NCBI GenBank assembly: GCA_036339395.1
Contig: JAYZBD010000015.1
Span: 1-20,919, forward strand
Direction of reading: 5' to 3'
From: SP202 sp036339395
GTDB lineage: Bacteria; Planctomycetota; Phycisphaerae; Phycisphaerales; SM1A02
DNA length: 20,919 nt
Shown in pieces: positions 1 through 8,304 of the stretch. Numbering within the stretch: position 1 is the first letter of the stretch; each line of letters opens with the position of its first letter. A model generated the notes under the pieces. That model saw nothing but the letters and a program-made list of their open reading frames with translations. It was not told the DNA's origin and did no database searches. Both the position numbers and the translations under genes were made by a program.

Positions 1-1
1 T

Positions 2-649
2 CCTCCCGCCATCTTCTGCATCGGTCGGAACTACGACGCCCATGCACGGGAGATGGGCGCAACCCCCACTGAACTCCCCACCGTATTCATGAAGAATCCA
101 GCCTCCCTCATCGGCAACGGCGAGGACATCATCATTCCACCTGCGTGCAATGAACATGGCCCGCAGGTGGATTACGAGGGGGAACTGGCGGCAATCCTCG
201 GTGCGGATCTCAAGGATGCCACCGAGGAGGAAGCGCTGCAGGCAGTCGCGGCCTGGGCCCCCGCCAATGATGTCAGTGCACGTTGGTGGCAGCGGGAAGG
301 AAGCGGAGGCCAGTGGATCCGCGGAAAGAGCTTCGACACCTTCTGTCCCGTGGGCGATCCAGTCCCCGCCCAGGCTGTCGCCGATCCCCAGGACCTGCTG
401 CTGAGGACACGAGTCAACGGCACGACCGTGCAGGAGGCCTCGACCGGTGACATGATCTTCACGGTCGCGCACCTGCTCTCGGAACTCTCCCGAGGAACGA
501 CACTGCTTGCAGGCAGCATGCTGCTCACCGGAACTCCCGGTGGCGTCGGTTCCCGGCGGGATCCGCCGACATGGCTGACCGACGGTGACGTCGTCGAGAT
601 TGAAATCGAATCGATCGGCACGCTGAGAAACACGGTTCGTTCCGGGTAG
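2..649 (+). CDS. Fumarylacetoacetate hydrolase (FAH) family protein, 5' partial
   Basis: The reading frame is open from base 2 and runs to TAG at 647-649, so the N-terminus lies outside the window; the ATG at 53 is internal, because the preceding codons read PPAIFCIGRNYDAHARE, the conserved entrance of the FAH fold. Numbering from base 2, the family's acidic metal ligands are visible as E59 and E61 in VDYEGELAAI and D90 in the AND motif. A lysine follows at about 109 in GKSFD, and the C-terminal TGTPGGVG loop is intact. Known members (FAHD1-like acylpyruvases, 2-hydroxyhepta-2,4-diene-1,7-dioate isomerases, oxaloacetate decarboxylases) act on C-C bonds of small diketo acids with Mg2+ or Mn2+. 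The exact substrate cannot be chosen from sequence. It is probably cytosolic. It converges on the long minus-strand operon, with only 12 bases between stop codons. Confidence 0.9.
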   Translation, partial: PPAIFCIGRNYDAHAREMGATPTELPTVFMKNPASLIGNGEDIIIPPACNEHGPQVDYEGELAAILGADLKDATEEEALQAVAAWAPANDVSARWWQREGSGGQWIRGKSFDTFCPVGDPVPAQAVADPQDLLLRTRVNGTTVQEASTGDMIFTVAHLLSELSRGTTLLAGSMLLTGTPGGVGSRRDPPTWLTDGDVVEIEIESIGTLRNTVRSG

Positions 650-656
650 CACCCGG
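642..656. terminator. Hairpin shared by two convergent genes
   Basis: A perfect 6-bp inverted repeat (CCGGGT, loop AGC, ACCCGG) overlaps the stop codon of the FAH gene at 647-649 and lies just downstream of the minus-strand stop at 662-664. It sits where a bidirectional terminator would be needed. No T-tract follows on either strand, so a classic intrinsic terminator is not demonstrated; it may instead protect mRNA 3' ends. Confidence 0.4.
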
Positions 657-661
657 CCCGA

Positions 662-2632
662 CTACTTTCGTTCAACACCTTCCTTGCGCGCCGCTTCAGC
701 CGCGGCCTTCTCCCGCTGTCGTTGAAGCGCCAGTTGCTGACGCCAGGCCTGCATTCCGGGTGGTTCAGGGAAGGCCTCGGCGAAGGTGATGGATCGGCCC
801 AACGGGTGCAGGCCCATCTGCTGCTGCAGCGTCTGCGACAACTTGTCGAAGGTTCGCACTCTCATCTGTGGTTCAAGTTCATCCACCGATGACCAGATCG
901 TCATGCGTTCCTCCATCGGGATCCCCGGGTCGACCATGAGCTGAAGGAAGGCGATTTCCGCGCTCTGTTCAAGCTGGCCGATGATGTCCTTCATCCGCCC
1001 CGTTCCCAGCTTCGTCGTGTAGTTGATGGTTTCATGCGACTTGTAGAATTCGGTGACTTCCTTCGCGAATCGAAGGGCTTCCTTGTAGACCTCGGGCCGG
1101 GACTGTCCGACACCGACGCGGTATCCGTATCGAAGTGCCGCGGAGACATCGGATGGAGCCAGGTGTGGCTGTCGTTCGTACTCGCCACGCGTTTCATTGG
1201 CAACGAAGACGTCAAGCGGAATGTTGTACTGGTTGTTCGGTGGAAATCCACCCCGACCAAAGAGCGTATCAAGGCGGTCCATCAATGCCTGTGCCTTCTC
1301 GATCTCGCCCTGGCGGTACCACTCGCGAATCGACGAGGAGAGGAAGTTCTTGATGAAGACGATGAAGGTCTCACCACCTGCGCCACGCGCGTCGTAATAC
1401 TTGGTGTAGAGATCATCGAACATCCTGTCGATGGTGTCGATGAAGCGAGGCTCGGGAAATCGTCCTGGAATGGACTGGGCGAATGGATCGAAGTGGATTC
1501 GCCCGCTTCGGGCAAGTCCCTGGAGCGCCTGGACCTGCATCCTGTCATTGTTGATGAGGTGGTATATGTCGTCCTCCCGCATCCGTCGCTCCGCCACCTG
1601 GGTTCCACGCCTGGCCCAGTAGAGGGCATGCGCCTGCGGATGTCGCCAGTCGATGGGCCCCAGGTCACGCGTGTACTCGTACATCAACTGCGGGTCCATG
1701 TTGAACTCGTCCTTCAATACCCGCTTGCGGACATGCGCCATGAGCGTCTCCCATGTCTCCGCATGGGCGGGATCATTCACGATGTCGTCGAGGACGAGGA
1801 AGAGCCTGTCATTACGCTCACGCAGCTCGTCGGCAGCTCCGAGCGTCTTGGCAACGAAGGACTGCTCGTTGATGGCTTCCCACCAGGACATGCGGTCGAG
1901 GAAGCCCTGGTCGAGTGCGAATGGCTCACCAGAACCCAGCTGGGAAAAATCATTCTTGAGGCGATCCACCAGGTCGAGGACCCCCGGGGTCTTGGCTTCG
2001 GCTGACCGAAGCGTCTCCGGGGCATCAGCGATGTTCTTCATCCACTGGACCCGCTCCTGGTAGTCGATCGGCGGCTCACCAAGAAGGGAATGCCAGAGCC
2101 TCGCCCATTCAAGCTTGTAGTAGAGGTGTGCATCATCACTGACGCCATCGAGCTTGTGTGCATGCCAGAAAGCGAGGTCCTTGTGCAGTACCAGGTCGTT
2201 TGGATTGGCTCGAAGCCCTTCGTTGCGCACCAGTCGGATACCCGCGTTGACCCATTCCCATCGCTCCTCGGGAGTGTTGGTCGCCACGGAGATGTTGTAG
2301 GCCATGTTGTGCCCATGGAAGGTCCAGACTGGTGCAAAGCGAGGTTGCAGCTTCGTGATCAGGTCTGCATCAGCCATGATCTCGTAGTACAGCCCCTGCT
2401 GCTTCATCATGTTGACCTTGATCCAGAGGTAATCGACGATCAGTCCGCGCATCGCGCCGATGGCCGTCCCGAGCGCAACGAAGGGAGGTGCACCATCGAC
2501 CGTTACGTCGGTGTACCGCAGGCCCCGTTCCTCCGACTCCTTCAGGATGCCTGGAAGGAGCGTGCCGGCACCCACGAAGGATGCAAGCATCACGGCAACA
2601 GCACCGGCCTGGATGATTCGATCACGTTGCAT
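662..2632 (-). CDS. Membrane-anchored helical-repeat-like protein, last gene of SPFH/ABC operon
   Basis: This 656-residue protein is not one I can name. An N-terminal hydrophobic segment (about residues 6-28) with a short basic start predicts a single membrane anchor, and a second weaker hydrophobic stretch lies at about 48-73. The rest is rich in helix-forming, aromatic (W, Y) and charged residues; the region at about 80-190 resembles degenerate TPR-type helical hairpins (pairs such as AYNIS and AFWHAHKL). The C-terminus ends in a short basic/acidic coiled-coil-like tail (REKAAAEAARKEG). It starts at an ATG 6 nt downstream of the permease stop, so it is almost certainly co-transcribed with the ABC genes. 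I infer an accessory subunit of the exporter, mostly on one face of the membrane. No enzymatic motif is apparent. An unrelated large periplasmic scaffold is the alternative. Confidence 0.75.
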   Translation of the reverse strand: MQRDRIIQAGAVAVMLASFVGAGTLLPGILKESEERGLRYTDVTVDGAPPFVALGTAIGAMRGLIVDYLWIKVNMMKQQGLYYEIMADADLITKLQPRFAPVWTFHGHNMAYNISVATNTPEERWEWVNAGIRLVRNEGLRANPNDLVLHKDLAFWHAHKLDGVSDDAHLYYKLEWARLWHSLLGEPPIDYQERVQWMKNIADAPETLRSAEAKTPGVLDLVDRLKNDFSQLGSGEPFALDQGFLDRMSWWEAINEQSFVAKTLGAADELRERNDRLFLVLDDIVNDPAHAETWETLMAHVRKRVLKDEFNMDPQLMYEYTRDLGPIDWRHPQAHALYWARRGTQVAERRMREDDIYHLINNDRMQVQALQGLARSGRIHFDPFAQSIPGRFPEPRFIDTIDRMFDDLYTKYYDARGAGGETFIVFIKNFLSSSIREWYRQGEIEKAQALMDRLDTLFGRGGFPPNNQYNIPLDVFVANETRGEYERQPHLAPSDVSAALRYGYRVGVGQSRPEVYKEALRFAKEVTEFYKSHETINYTTKLGTGRMKDIIGQLEQSAEIAFLQLMVDPGIPMEERMTIWSSVDELEPQMRVRTFDKLSQTLQQQMGLHPLGRSITFAEAFPEPPGMQAWRQQLALQRQREKAAAEAARKEGVERK

Positions 2633-2638
2633 GGGTAC

Positions 2639-4699
2639 TCAGGATTGTCCCCCGCTGTAGATTGCAAGTTGCCGCCTTCGAAGCACGAGCCACCCCAGTA
2701 CGAGCACCAGGCCCGACCAGATCAGGGAGAGTCGAAGAAAACTTCCAAGAACCGTACCCCAGGAAACCATGAGGCCGTTTACGAGGTCGTTGGTGGGCCT
2801 GTATCGGCCGAATCCCTCAAGGATGAACACCGAGGCGCGGGCAATCTGGCGGATCCCCATCTCGAAGATCCATTGCATGGCAACACCGATATTGGACCAT
2901 TCAACCCGGTTGGCCTCCACGGGTACGTAGTACTCAAGCGACCAGGCCAGGTAGGGCCCGATGGTCGCAGCCATGAAGATGGTGAAGGCGCACAGGCAGG
3001 ACACCGGGAAACTCAGGAAGGTCGCGCAGCAGATTCCAAGCCCCGCCAGGAAGCCGAGTTTCACGAGCATGACGAGCATGGCGCGAAGGAAGTTCCCCTC
3101 GAATCCACCGGCCTTGTAGAGCACTTCGAAGTCGTCCTCCTCGAAATAGATGCGGCCGATCGCAGAGCCGGGGGCCCGCTGATAGAAGTTGAGAATGGTC
3201 ACGCTCATCGTGCCGTCAGGCCTCACCGCATCCGGGGGGACGAGCAGGACATGCGACAACGTGGGCACGTATTCCCGAACCTGCATCGTGGCGGGGTCCT
3301 CGTTGAAGACGAAACCACACGTATAGGTCGCCGTCTCGTCCGCATCACCAAGCATGAGCCTGTACCGGAGCGTCAGGGGCGACGACGTGCCGACAGCCTC
3401 CTGGAGTCCATCGAAGAAGAAGGTCCGCATTCCTGGTTCGCCATCCGTTCCAGGCGGTACCGTTCGGCGGGTGAAATCGATCTCCCGGCGAAGTTGGCGC
3501 TCGATGCCCGTGAGAATCGTCGAGGGAACATTCCCTGCATAGCGTGCATTCTGTGGGTCGTTGGCGACGGCGTCCTCCACGAGTGAATCAAGCAGTTCCT
3601 GGGGTATGGGGTCGTAATTGGGCAGGTCCTTCTTTCGCGCCGTGAGAATCTCCTCCTGCACCGCAAGGCGATCGAGGTCTCCCTGGAGTCCAGGTGCGAC
3701 ACTCGTGGTGCGGAGATACTGGATGTAGAGGAAGGTCGACACGCCTGCAATGGCCAGGATCACCACGTTCAACACCACGATGCCCAACCACTTCCCGAGC
3801 AGGTAACGGAACTTGCCTACCGGCTTGGTCATGATCTGCCAGATCTGCCTGTCACGAATCTCGAAGGAGACGGTTGCACATGCAAGCACGAGCGTCATGC
3901 AGGCGCATATGGCGAACGTCGCTCCGGAACTGCGGCTGATGAAGGTCTGCACCCTGTGCCTCAATGGCGCTTCCGGATCCAGCCAGAACGGAAGCATCGG
4001 CAGGATGGCAAGGAGCAGCAGGATGAAGATGAGTGATATCCGGCTGCGGGATGCTTCCTTGATCACGGTGTGCGCAACGGCAAGAACCTGGTCGGGTCCA
4101 CTCAGGAGAAGACTCACGATCCGGATCAGGAGTACGAATGTGAAGAGCAGCAAGCCGATTCCGCCAAGTGCGAACATCGCATCCCGTGAGCCCGACAGCC
4201 AGGCAAGTCCCACCGCAACTCCCGTACCCATGCAGGTCAGGAGGAACGGCAAGAGGAGATTCATCCAGGTGATGAACAGCAGCCAGCAGACCGCGACACA
4301 GAAGAAGACCCATGTGGTCGGTGGCTGCTGAAGCAGCCAACCAGGTGCCCATGTTGGAATTGTGTCCTGGAGCATCAGCGACAGGGTCAGGGGCAGATCG
4401 ACCAGTGATCCATCCTCGGCGAAGAGGACGGGGGCAAGTTCCTCTGGGATCGAACGCTTCGTGCCGTCGATGGTGACCGAACCAGTCTCACGCAGGGTCC
4501 TGATGAAGCGATCCCCTTCCGGACCTGCCAACGCAGAAACGATCGACCTGGCATTGCTGCTGTAGGTGTAACTCGTGTAGAGCACCGGGGCGAAGAATGC
4601 CGTTGAAGCGGCCACGAACAGGATGGATGCCGTGATCTTGACCCACAGTTTCCGCTGGAAACGATCGAGTGCGCGATGGATTCGGAGCAGTCCAGTCAT
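2639..4699 (-). CDS. ABC-2 type transporter membrane subunit, large form
   Basis: This 686-residue polytopic protein has a first membrane segment at about 20-42, a cluster at about 129-200, further segments at 220-240, 259-279 and 305-325, then a loop of roughly 200 residues (about 330-535), and C-terminal segments at 536-582 and 640-674. The stretch at 280-306 (EIRDRQIWQIMTKPVGK followed by a GKWLG ending) matches the cytoplasmic coupling motif of ABC-2/NosY-type permeases, where E-x-R/E...KPV...GK-x-LG is typical. The start ATG at 4699 overlaps the ATPase stop by 4 nt (ATGA), indicating translational coupling and a paired transporter. It is longer than usual for the family (250-400 residues) because of the inserted loop, which probably faces away from the cytoplasm and could handle substrate. 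The substrate is unknown. Confidence 0.82.
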   Translation of the reverse strand: MTGLLRIHRALDRFQRKLWVKITASILFVAASTAFFAPVLYTSYTYSSNARSIVSALAGPEGDRFIRTLRETGSVTIDGTKRSIPEELAPVLFAEDGSLVDLPLTLSLMLQDTIPTWAPGWLLQQPPTTWVFFCVAVCWLLFITWMNLLLPFLLTCMGTGVAVGLAWLSGSRDAMFALGGIGLLLFTFVLLIRIVSLLLSGPDQVLAVAHTVIKEASRSRISLIFILLLLAILPMLPFWLDPEAPLRHRVQTFISRSSGATFAICACMTLVLACATVSFEIRDRQIWQIMTKPVGKFRYLLGKWLGIVVLNVVILAIAGVSTFLYIQYLRTTSVAPGLQGDLDRLAVQEEILTARKKDLPNYDPIPQELLDSLVEDAVANDPQNARYAGNVPSTILTGIERQLRREIDFTRRTVPPGTDGEPGMRTFFFDGLQEAVGTSSPLTLRYRLMLGDADETATYTCGFVFNEDPATMQVREYVPTLSHVLLVPPDAVRPDGTMSVTILNFYQRAPGSAIGRIYFEEDDFEVLYKAGGFEGNFLRAMLVMLVKLGFLAGLGICCATFLSFPVSCLCAFTIFMAATIGPYLAWSLEYYVPVEANRVEWSNIGVAMQWIFEMGIRQIARASVFILEGFGRYRPTNDLVNGLMVSWGTVLGSFLRLSLIWSGLVLVLGWLVLRRRQLAIYSGGQS

Positions 4700-5877
4700 G
4701 GGTCCTGCTTGTTGTCCTGCTGCTCACCTCCAAGAAGATCGTCAATCATCGATTGATCCACATCTTCTGGAGTATCCGGGACGCTTGTCACCTCGGTTGC
4801 CTTGCTGACCGGTTCCGGAGCGACATCAACGAGTGACTCAAGCATGTCATCCGCCTCCGAGGACTCCGGCTCCTCAACGACCTCGTGGGCTCGGGCGGGT
4901 TCGACGACATCTGCCTCGGAGACAAGGGTGTCGATCAACTCGTCGCCCTCCTGCACCCTGAGGAATTCAGCCGTATGGCCGGTGTCAGTGACACCTGAGG
5001 TCTCCACCTGCTCGCGTCGTGCGGTTTCCACGATGTCCAGGAACAGGTCCTCCAAGCGCTGCCTTGGCTGGCTGACTCGCTCGATGGCAACGCCCTCCTC
5101 TTCCTGCAGAACCTGCTCGATCCGCTGGATCGTTCCCGGCTTCAGCCGAGGAACCTGGATGACGGTCCTGTTCGTGTCCTCGAGAAGATCATCGACCGTG
5201 CCCTCGACGCGGATCATTCCGCCGTAGAGCATGACCATGCGATCACAGACGTCCTGGACATCGGCCAACAGGTGACTGCTCAGCAGGATGGTCTTCCGCC
5301 TCGCCTTCAGGTTCAGCAGCAGGTCCTTCACCTGCTTCGTCCCGATCGGATCCAGTCCGGATGTGGGTTCATCGAGAATGAGAAACTCCGGATCATTGAT
5401 CAGTGCCTGGGCAATGCCGATTCGACGAGTCATGCCCTTGGAAAACTCTCCGATGGGTCGGTGAGCCACGTGGGTCAGGCCGACCATCTCGAGCAGTTCC
5501 TCGGTACGGGATTTCCTCGTTGCCCGATCAAGTCCGAACAGGCGACCGTAGTAGTCGAGCGTTTCAAGCGGATTCAGGAATCGGTACAGGTAGGATTCTT
5601 CGGGCAGGAAGCCAATGTGCTTCTTGATCGACACCTCGGAAGGCGCCTTTCCGAAGACAGCCAGCCGACCGGATGTCTTGTGGAGCAACCCGAGGATCAT
5701 CTTGATGGTCGTGCTTTTCCCGGATCCGTTCGGACCCAGGAGCCCGAAGATCTCACCCGGTCGAATCTCGAAATCGACGTGATCGACTGCACGCGCCTTC
5801 GTGCGCATCCAGAAGTCCTTGAAGACCTTCGTCAGTCCGACTGCCTCCACGATCGGAGGCGTAGTATTGGTAACCAT
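4696..5877 (-). CDS. ABC transporter ATP-binding subunit with acidic C-terminal tail
   Basis: This 393-residue ATPase powers the adjacent ABC-2 permease. Visible motifs are Walker A GPNGSGKST (48-56), a Q-loop region GFLPEE (89-94) with the Glu-type variant common in ABC-2 ATPases, signature FSKGM (145-149) in place of LSGGQ, Walker B LILDEP (166-171) with D-loop SGLD, and the switch histidine H202. The ATPase domain ends near 240. A typical C-terminal regulatory stretch follows to about 285, then roughly 100 residues of Glu/Asp/Val/Pro-rich, probably disordered tail. The tail holds three similar short motifs (LIDTLV 314-319, MLESLV 345-350, MIDDLL 377-382) at 31-32 residue spacing. The start ATG lies 28 nt after the HflK-like stop, with GGTGGAG about 11 nt upstream. 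It is clearly an exporter-type ATPase (CcmA/GldA-like); no specific substrate can be assigned. Confidence 0.92.
   Translation of the reverse strand: MVTNTTPPIVEAVGLTKVFKDFWMRTKARAVDHVDFEIRPGEIFGLLGPNGSGKSTTIKMILGLLHKTSGRLAVFGKAPSEVSIKKHIGFLPEESYLYRFLNPLETLDYYGRLFGLDRATRKSRTEELLEMVGLTHVAHRPIGEFSKGMTRRIGIAQALINDPEFLILDEPTSGLDPIGTKQVKDLLLNLKARRKTILLSSHLLADVQDVCDRMVMLYGGMIRVEGTVDDLLEDTNRTVIQVPRLKPGTIQRIEQVLQEEEGVAIERVSQPRQRLEDLFLDIVETARREQVETSGVTDTGHTAEFLRVQEGDELIDTLVSEADVVEPARAHEVVEEPESSEADDMLESLVDVAPEPVSKATEVTSVPDTPEDVDQSMIDDLLGGEQQDNKQDP
4732..4944 (-). repeat. Three short repeated motifs in the ATPase tail
   Basis: This region encodes residues 312-382 of the ABC ATPase. Three hexapeptides of pattern [LM][IL][DE]x[L][VL] recur at residues 314, 345 and 377, each preceded by one to three acidic residues and separated by acidic, proline-containing linkers. 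The pattern is seen directly. A role as repeated short linear docking motifs is inference. Confidence 0.5.
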
Positions 5878-5892
5878 CCTGCTTGACGCTCC

Positions 5893-5905
5893 ACCGCTGT
5901 GCGGT
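5893..5905. promoter_or_regulatory. Intercistronic hairpin between HflK-like gene and ABC ATPase
   Basis: A perfect 5-bp inverted repeat (ACCGC, loop TGT, GCGGT) fills the first half of the 28-nt gap between the stop of the HflK-like gene (5906-5908) and the ATPase start (5877). It is the only gap of this size within the operon, so it might mark mRNA processing or set relative expression of the SPFH and ABC halves. It is short and could be chance. Confidence 0.25.
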
Positions 5906-7372
5906 TCAGGGAGATTCCTCTCGCATGCCCTTGGGCCGACCGGTACTGTCTATCTTCAACTGGCGGCCGGGTTTCCCGACCTCCTTCATCTCGTCGATGC
6001 GCTGCATCGTCTCACCGAGAAGATCCAGGCCTTCGAACATGGCCGATGCTTCCTTGCGTTCCATGGAAAGACGCCGCCGGATGTCCTTGACCGACTGCAG
6101 TCCCGTCAGGTCGATCGCCATGGCTCCAAGCTGGTGAGGCACGTACACCATTTCGACGTCGGGCCTGCTCATGACTGCATTGCGCGCATTGAGCCATCGC
6201 TCTGTTATGACCAGTTGCGGGTGTTCCCTGTACGCCTCCAGCAGTCCTTCGAACCGCCTCGCTTCCATCCCGAGGCTTGTTTCGATGTCTGCAAGGTAGC
6301 CACGCGCATTGCTGATTGCATTCGACGCTTCGCCGGCAACGGAATCACCATCGAAGAACGAATTGATCCTTGCCAATGTTCCAGGTGCGGAAGGATCCTC
6401 AAGTTCCCATTGAAGCTCGTATTCCTCGATGAGGGCCGAGACCGTGGGCCAGTGCTCCCCCGCTGCCCGGATGAGCGTCTCTTCGGCAAACTTGCGTGCA
6501 TTCTGGATTTCCTGCTGGGCCAGTTGAAGGTTCACCGTGTATTCCTCGAAGGACTGCTGGATGAACCTCGGGGGCTCGACATTCTCAATGAGCTGGATGT
6601 CGAGGATCTTCAGTCCAGAACTGACGGCATCCAGGGTCGACTGCGACTGGTCCTGGATCCTGGTTCGCAGCTCGTCGTTGCTCATGTCCGTCCTGAGCTG
6701 GTTGAGCGTGTGCGATGCACCGACGTGAACAACCGCGCGTTGGAGTGCCAGTCGAACGAGCACATCTGTAGCACCACGTTCCAGGTGCTCGATATAGGGA
6801 ACAACCTTGTCGACCTCGTAGACCGCCTTCACCTCGATGTGTGCCAGTTCCTCCCCTGCGACAATGAGTGAACCATCCCTGCCGGGTTTCAGCCCTTCGT
6901 AGGTCGCCTGCTCAATCGCTTCCTGCTCCGAGGCAGCGCCGCCGAAGGAAGCACCGAATACACGGCCATCGGTCTGTGTTCTCGACTCGGTACTGACGAC
7001 CACGAAATCCCCGATGGGCGGAGGCCAGTTCATCTGCAGCCCGGGCCCGAGTCCCTCCAGGTCCTCGACCTGGCCCCAGACCGTCGAAACACCGCTTTCC
7101 CCATTGCCGATCGTCTTGAAACCCGAGAAGAGGAAGAGGATCAGCAGGATGAAAATGACGAATTGCAGGACTCGAAAACTCAGTTGCAGCGCATCTGCGA
7201 GTGACTTGTTGGCTGGATCCATCGCTTCACGCATGGCCGCAGCGGAGCCGATGTCGCTCTCGACATTGAACTGGGCTGAGGCTGATCGCCTCGTGGGCTC
7301 CACTTCCATTGGAACACCCTCGACGGGAACGCCGCCCTCGACCATGTCGGGTTGATCCGAATGTTCACTCAT
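5906..7372 (-). CDS. HflK-like SPFH/band 7 membrane protein
   Basis: This 488-residue protein has an acidic, proline-containing cytoplasmic N-terminus (1-60), one membrane segment (about 66-86, FVIFILLILFLF), then the SPFH domain (about 88-275). That domain begins with GNGESGVSTVWGQVEDL and PGLQMNWPPPIGD, the place where HflK has its G-L-x-W-x-P-P-P-I signature. A Glu/Ala/Gln-rich coiled coil follows (about 275-390). HflK and HflC form a large membrane vault around the FtsH protease in E. coli; no ftsH is in this window. It overlaps the upstream HflC-like gene by 4 nt (ATGA), as expected for obligate partners. It is longer than E. coli HflK (about 419) because of the N-terminal extension and a C-terminal extension with predicted helices. 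The family is certain; direct FtsH control is not shown here. Confidence 0.88.
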   Translation of the reverse strand: MSEHSDQPDMVEGGVPVEGVPMEVEPTRRSASAQFNVESDIGSAAAMREAMDPANKSLADALQLSFRVLQFVIFILLILFLFSGFKTIGNGESGVSTVWGQVEDLEGLGPGLQMNWPPPIGDFVVVSTESRTQTDGRVFGASFGGAASEQEAIEQATYEGLKPGRDGSLIVAGEELAHIEVKAVYEVDKVVPYIEHLERGATDVLVRLALQRAVVHVGASHTLNQLRTDMSNDELRTRIQDQSQSTLDAVSSGLKILDIQLIENVEPPRFIQQSFEEYTVNLQLAQQEIQNARKFAEETLIRAAGEHWPTVSALIEEYELQWELEDPSAPGTLARINSFFDGDSVAGEASNAISNARGYLADIETSLGMEARRFEGLLEAYREHPQLVITERWLNARNAVMSRPDVEMVYVPHQLGAMAIDLTGLQSVKDIRRRLSMERKEASAMFEGLDLLGETMQRIDEMKEVGKPGRQLKIDSTGRPKGMREESP

Positions 7373-8304
7373 GGTGAATCCTTGCCCTCGATCTTCTTCT
7401 CAGGCTGGGGAATCACGGAACCCTCCCCAGGCGAATCCATGTTCATCAGGTGCCAGGGTGCAAAATCGGTTTCAAGAATGACGGTCGTATTCTGTGCCAG
7501 CGCCTGCTCAAGCGCATCGAGCCAGATGAGAAAGATCGCAAGGTTCTCGTCCCGGCTCATCTGCTGCAGGTATCCGGCAGCCTGTTCTTCGCCACGCCCC
7601 CGGATCTCCTGGGCTCGCTGCGATGCGAAGGCGAGAATCTTGTCCGCCGTCGTCTGGGCCTGTGAGGTGATGCGCTGCGCCTCGGCGACGCCCTTGGCTC
7701 GCTCATTCTCCGCCAGCGTATCCCGTCGAGCCTTCATCCGTGAGATGACCGCCTGCGAAGTCTTCTCCTTGAGAATGATCCTGCTGACACCGGCATAGAG
7801 CGGCTGGATGCCCTCGGCAGTCACAGTGTCCATTCGATCAAGGATCGACTGCTCGGCTTCCTCGAGGCTGTTGTCCACCCCGATGAGCTCCTCGAAGTTG
7901 TACTGGCTCAACGTGGAGACCGCGTCGCGGAACTGGGTTGAAAGAATCAGGTTCGCCTCTCGAATCGACGGATAACTCTGGTAGAAGTCCAGTGGGCCAT
8001 TTCCATCGGTATTGATCTTCCAGAGCATGAACGCCTTCACGACGATCTGCTGGCCGTCCTTCGTCTGGAGATTATCCAATGGAGATTCGAGCAGTTGCAC
8101 ACGCGTGTCGAAGGTATCGACACTGTCTGCGAAGAATGGAAGCCTGAAATGAAGTCCCGGCTCCCTGACGATGCTCATTTCATCGATCTTGCCGAAGCGA
8201 CTGCGAATCCCGACCTCGTTGAACGAGATGGTGTATGTCATGCTGAAAAGCAGCAGGACTGCAAGGATCACGGCTCCGACGACGATTGCGACGGTCTTTT
8301 TCAT
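7369..8304 (-). CDS. hflC: HflC-like SPFH/band 7 membrane protein
   Basis: This 311-residue protein has the compact HflC layout. There is an N-terminal signal anchor (MKK then about 5-24), then the SPFH domain starting NEVGIRSRFGKI and PGLHFRLPFFADSVDTFDTR, the closest match in this operon to the classic GLHxRxPF signature. A long Ala/Arg/Glu-rich helix spans about 190-265 (ENERAKGVAEAQRITSQAQT), followed by a short Pro/Lys tail. It is slightly shorter than E. coli HflC (334). It overlaps both neighbours by 4 nt, lying between two HflK-type proteins. By family knowledge it would oligomerise with HflK in the membrane with the SPFH domain outside the cytoplasm; in this operon it could form mixed rings with one or both flanking SPFH proteins. 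Confidence 0.88.
   Translation of the reverse strand: MKKTVAIVVGAVILAVLLLFSMTYTISFNEVGIRSRFGKIDEMSIVREPGLHFRLPFFADSVDTFDTRVQLLESPLDNLQTKDGQQIVVKAFMLWKINTDGNGPLDFYQSYPSIREANLILSTQFRDAVSTLSQYNFEELIGVDNSLEEAEQSILDRMDTVTAEGIQPLYAGVSRIILKEKTSQAVISRMKARRDTLAENERAKGVAEAQRITSQAQTTADKILAFASQRAQEIRGRGEEQAAGYLQQMSRDENLAIFLIWLDALEQALAQNTTVILETDFAPWHLMNMDSPGEGSVIPQPEKKIEGKDSP

Noticed and set aside
2090..3586. 498-codon open frame on the plus strand
   Set aside because: It lies antisense to the 656- and 686-residue genes, is rich in His, Arg, Gly and Glu without hydrophobic order, and matches no domain; it is a GC-driven shadow.
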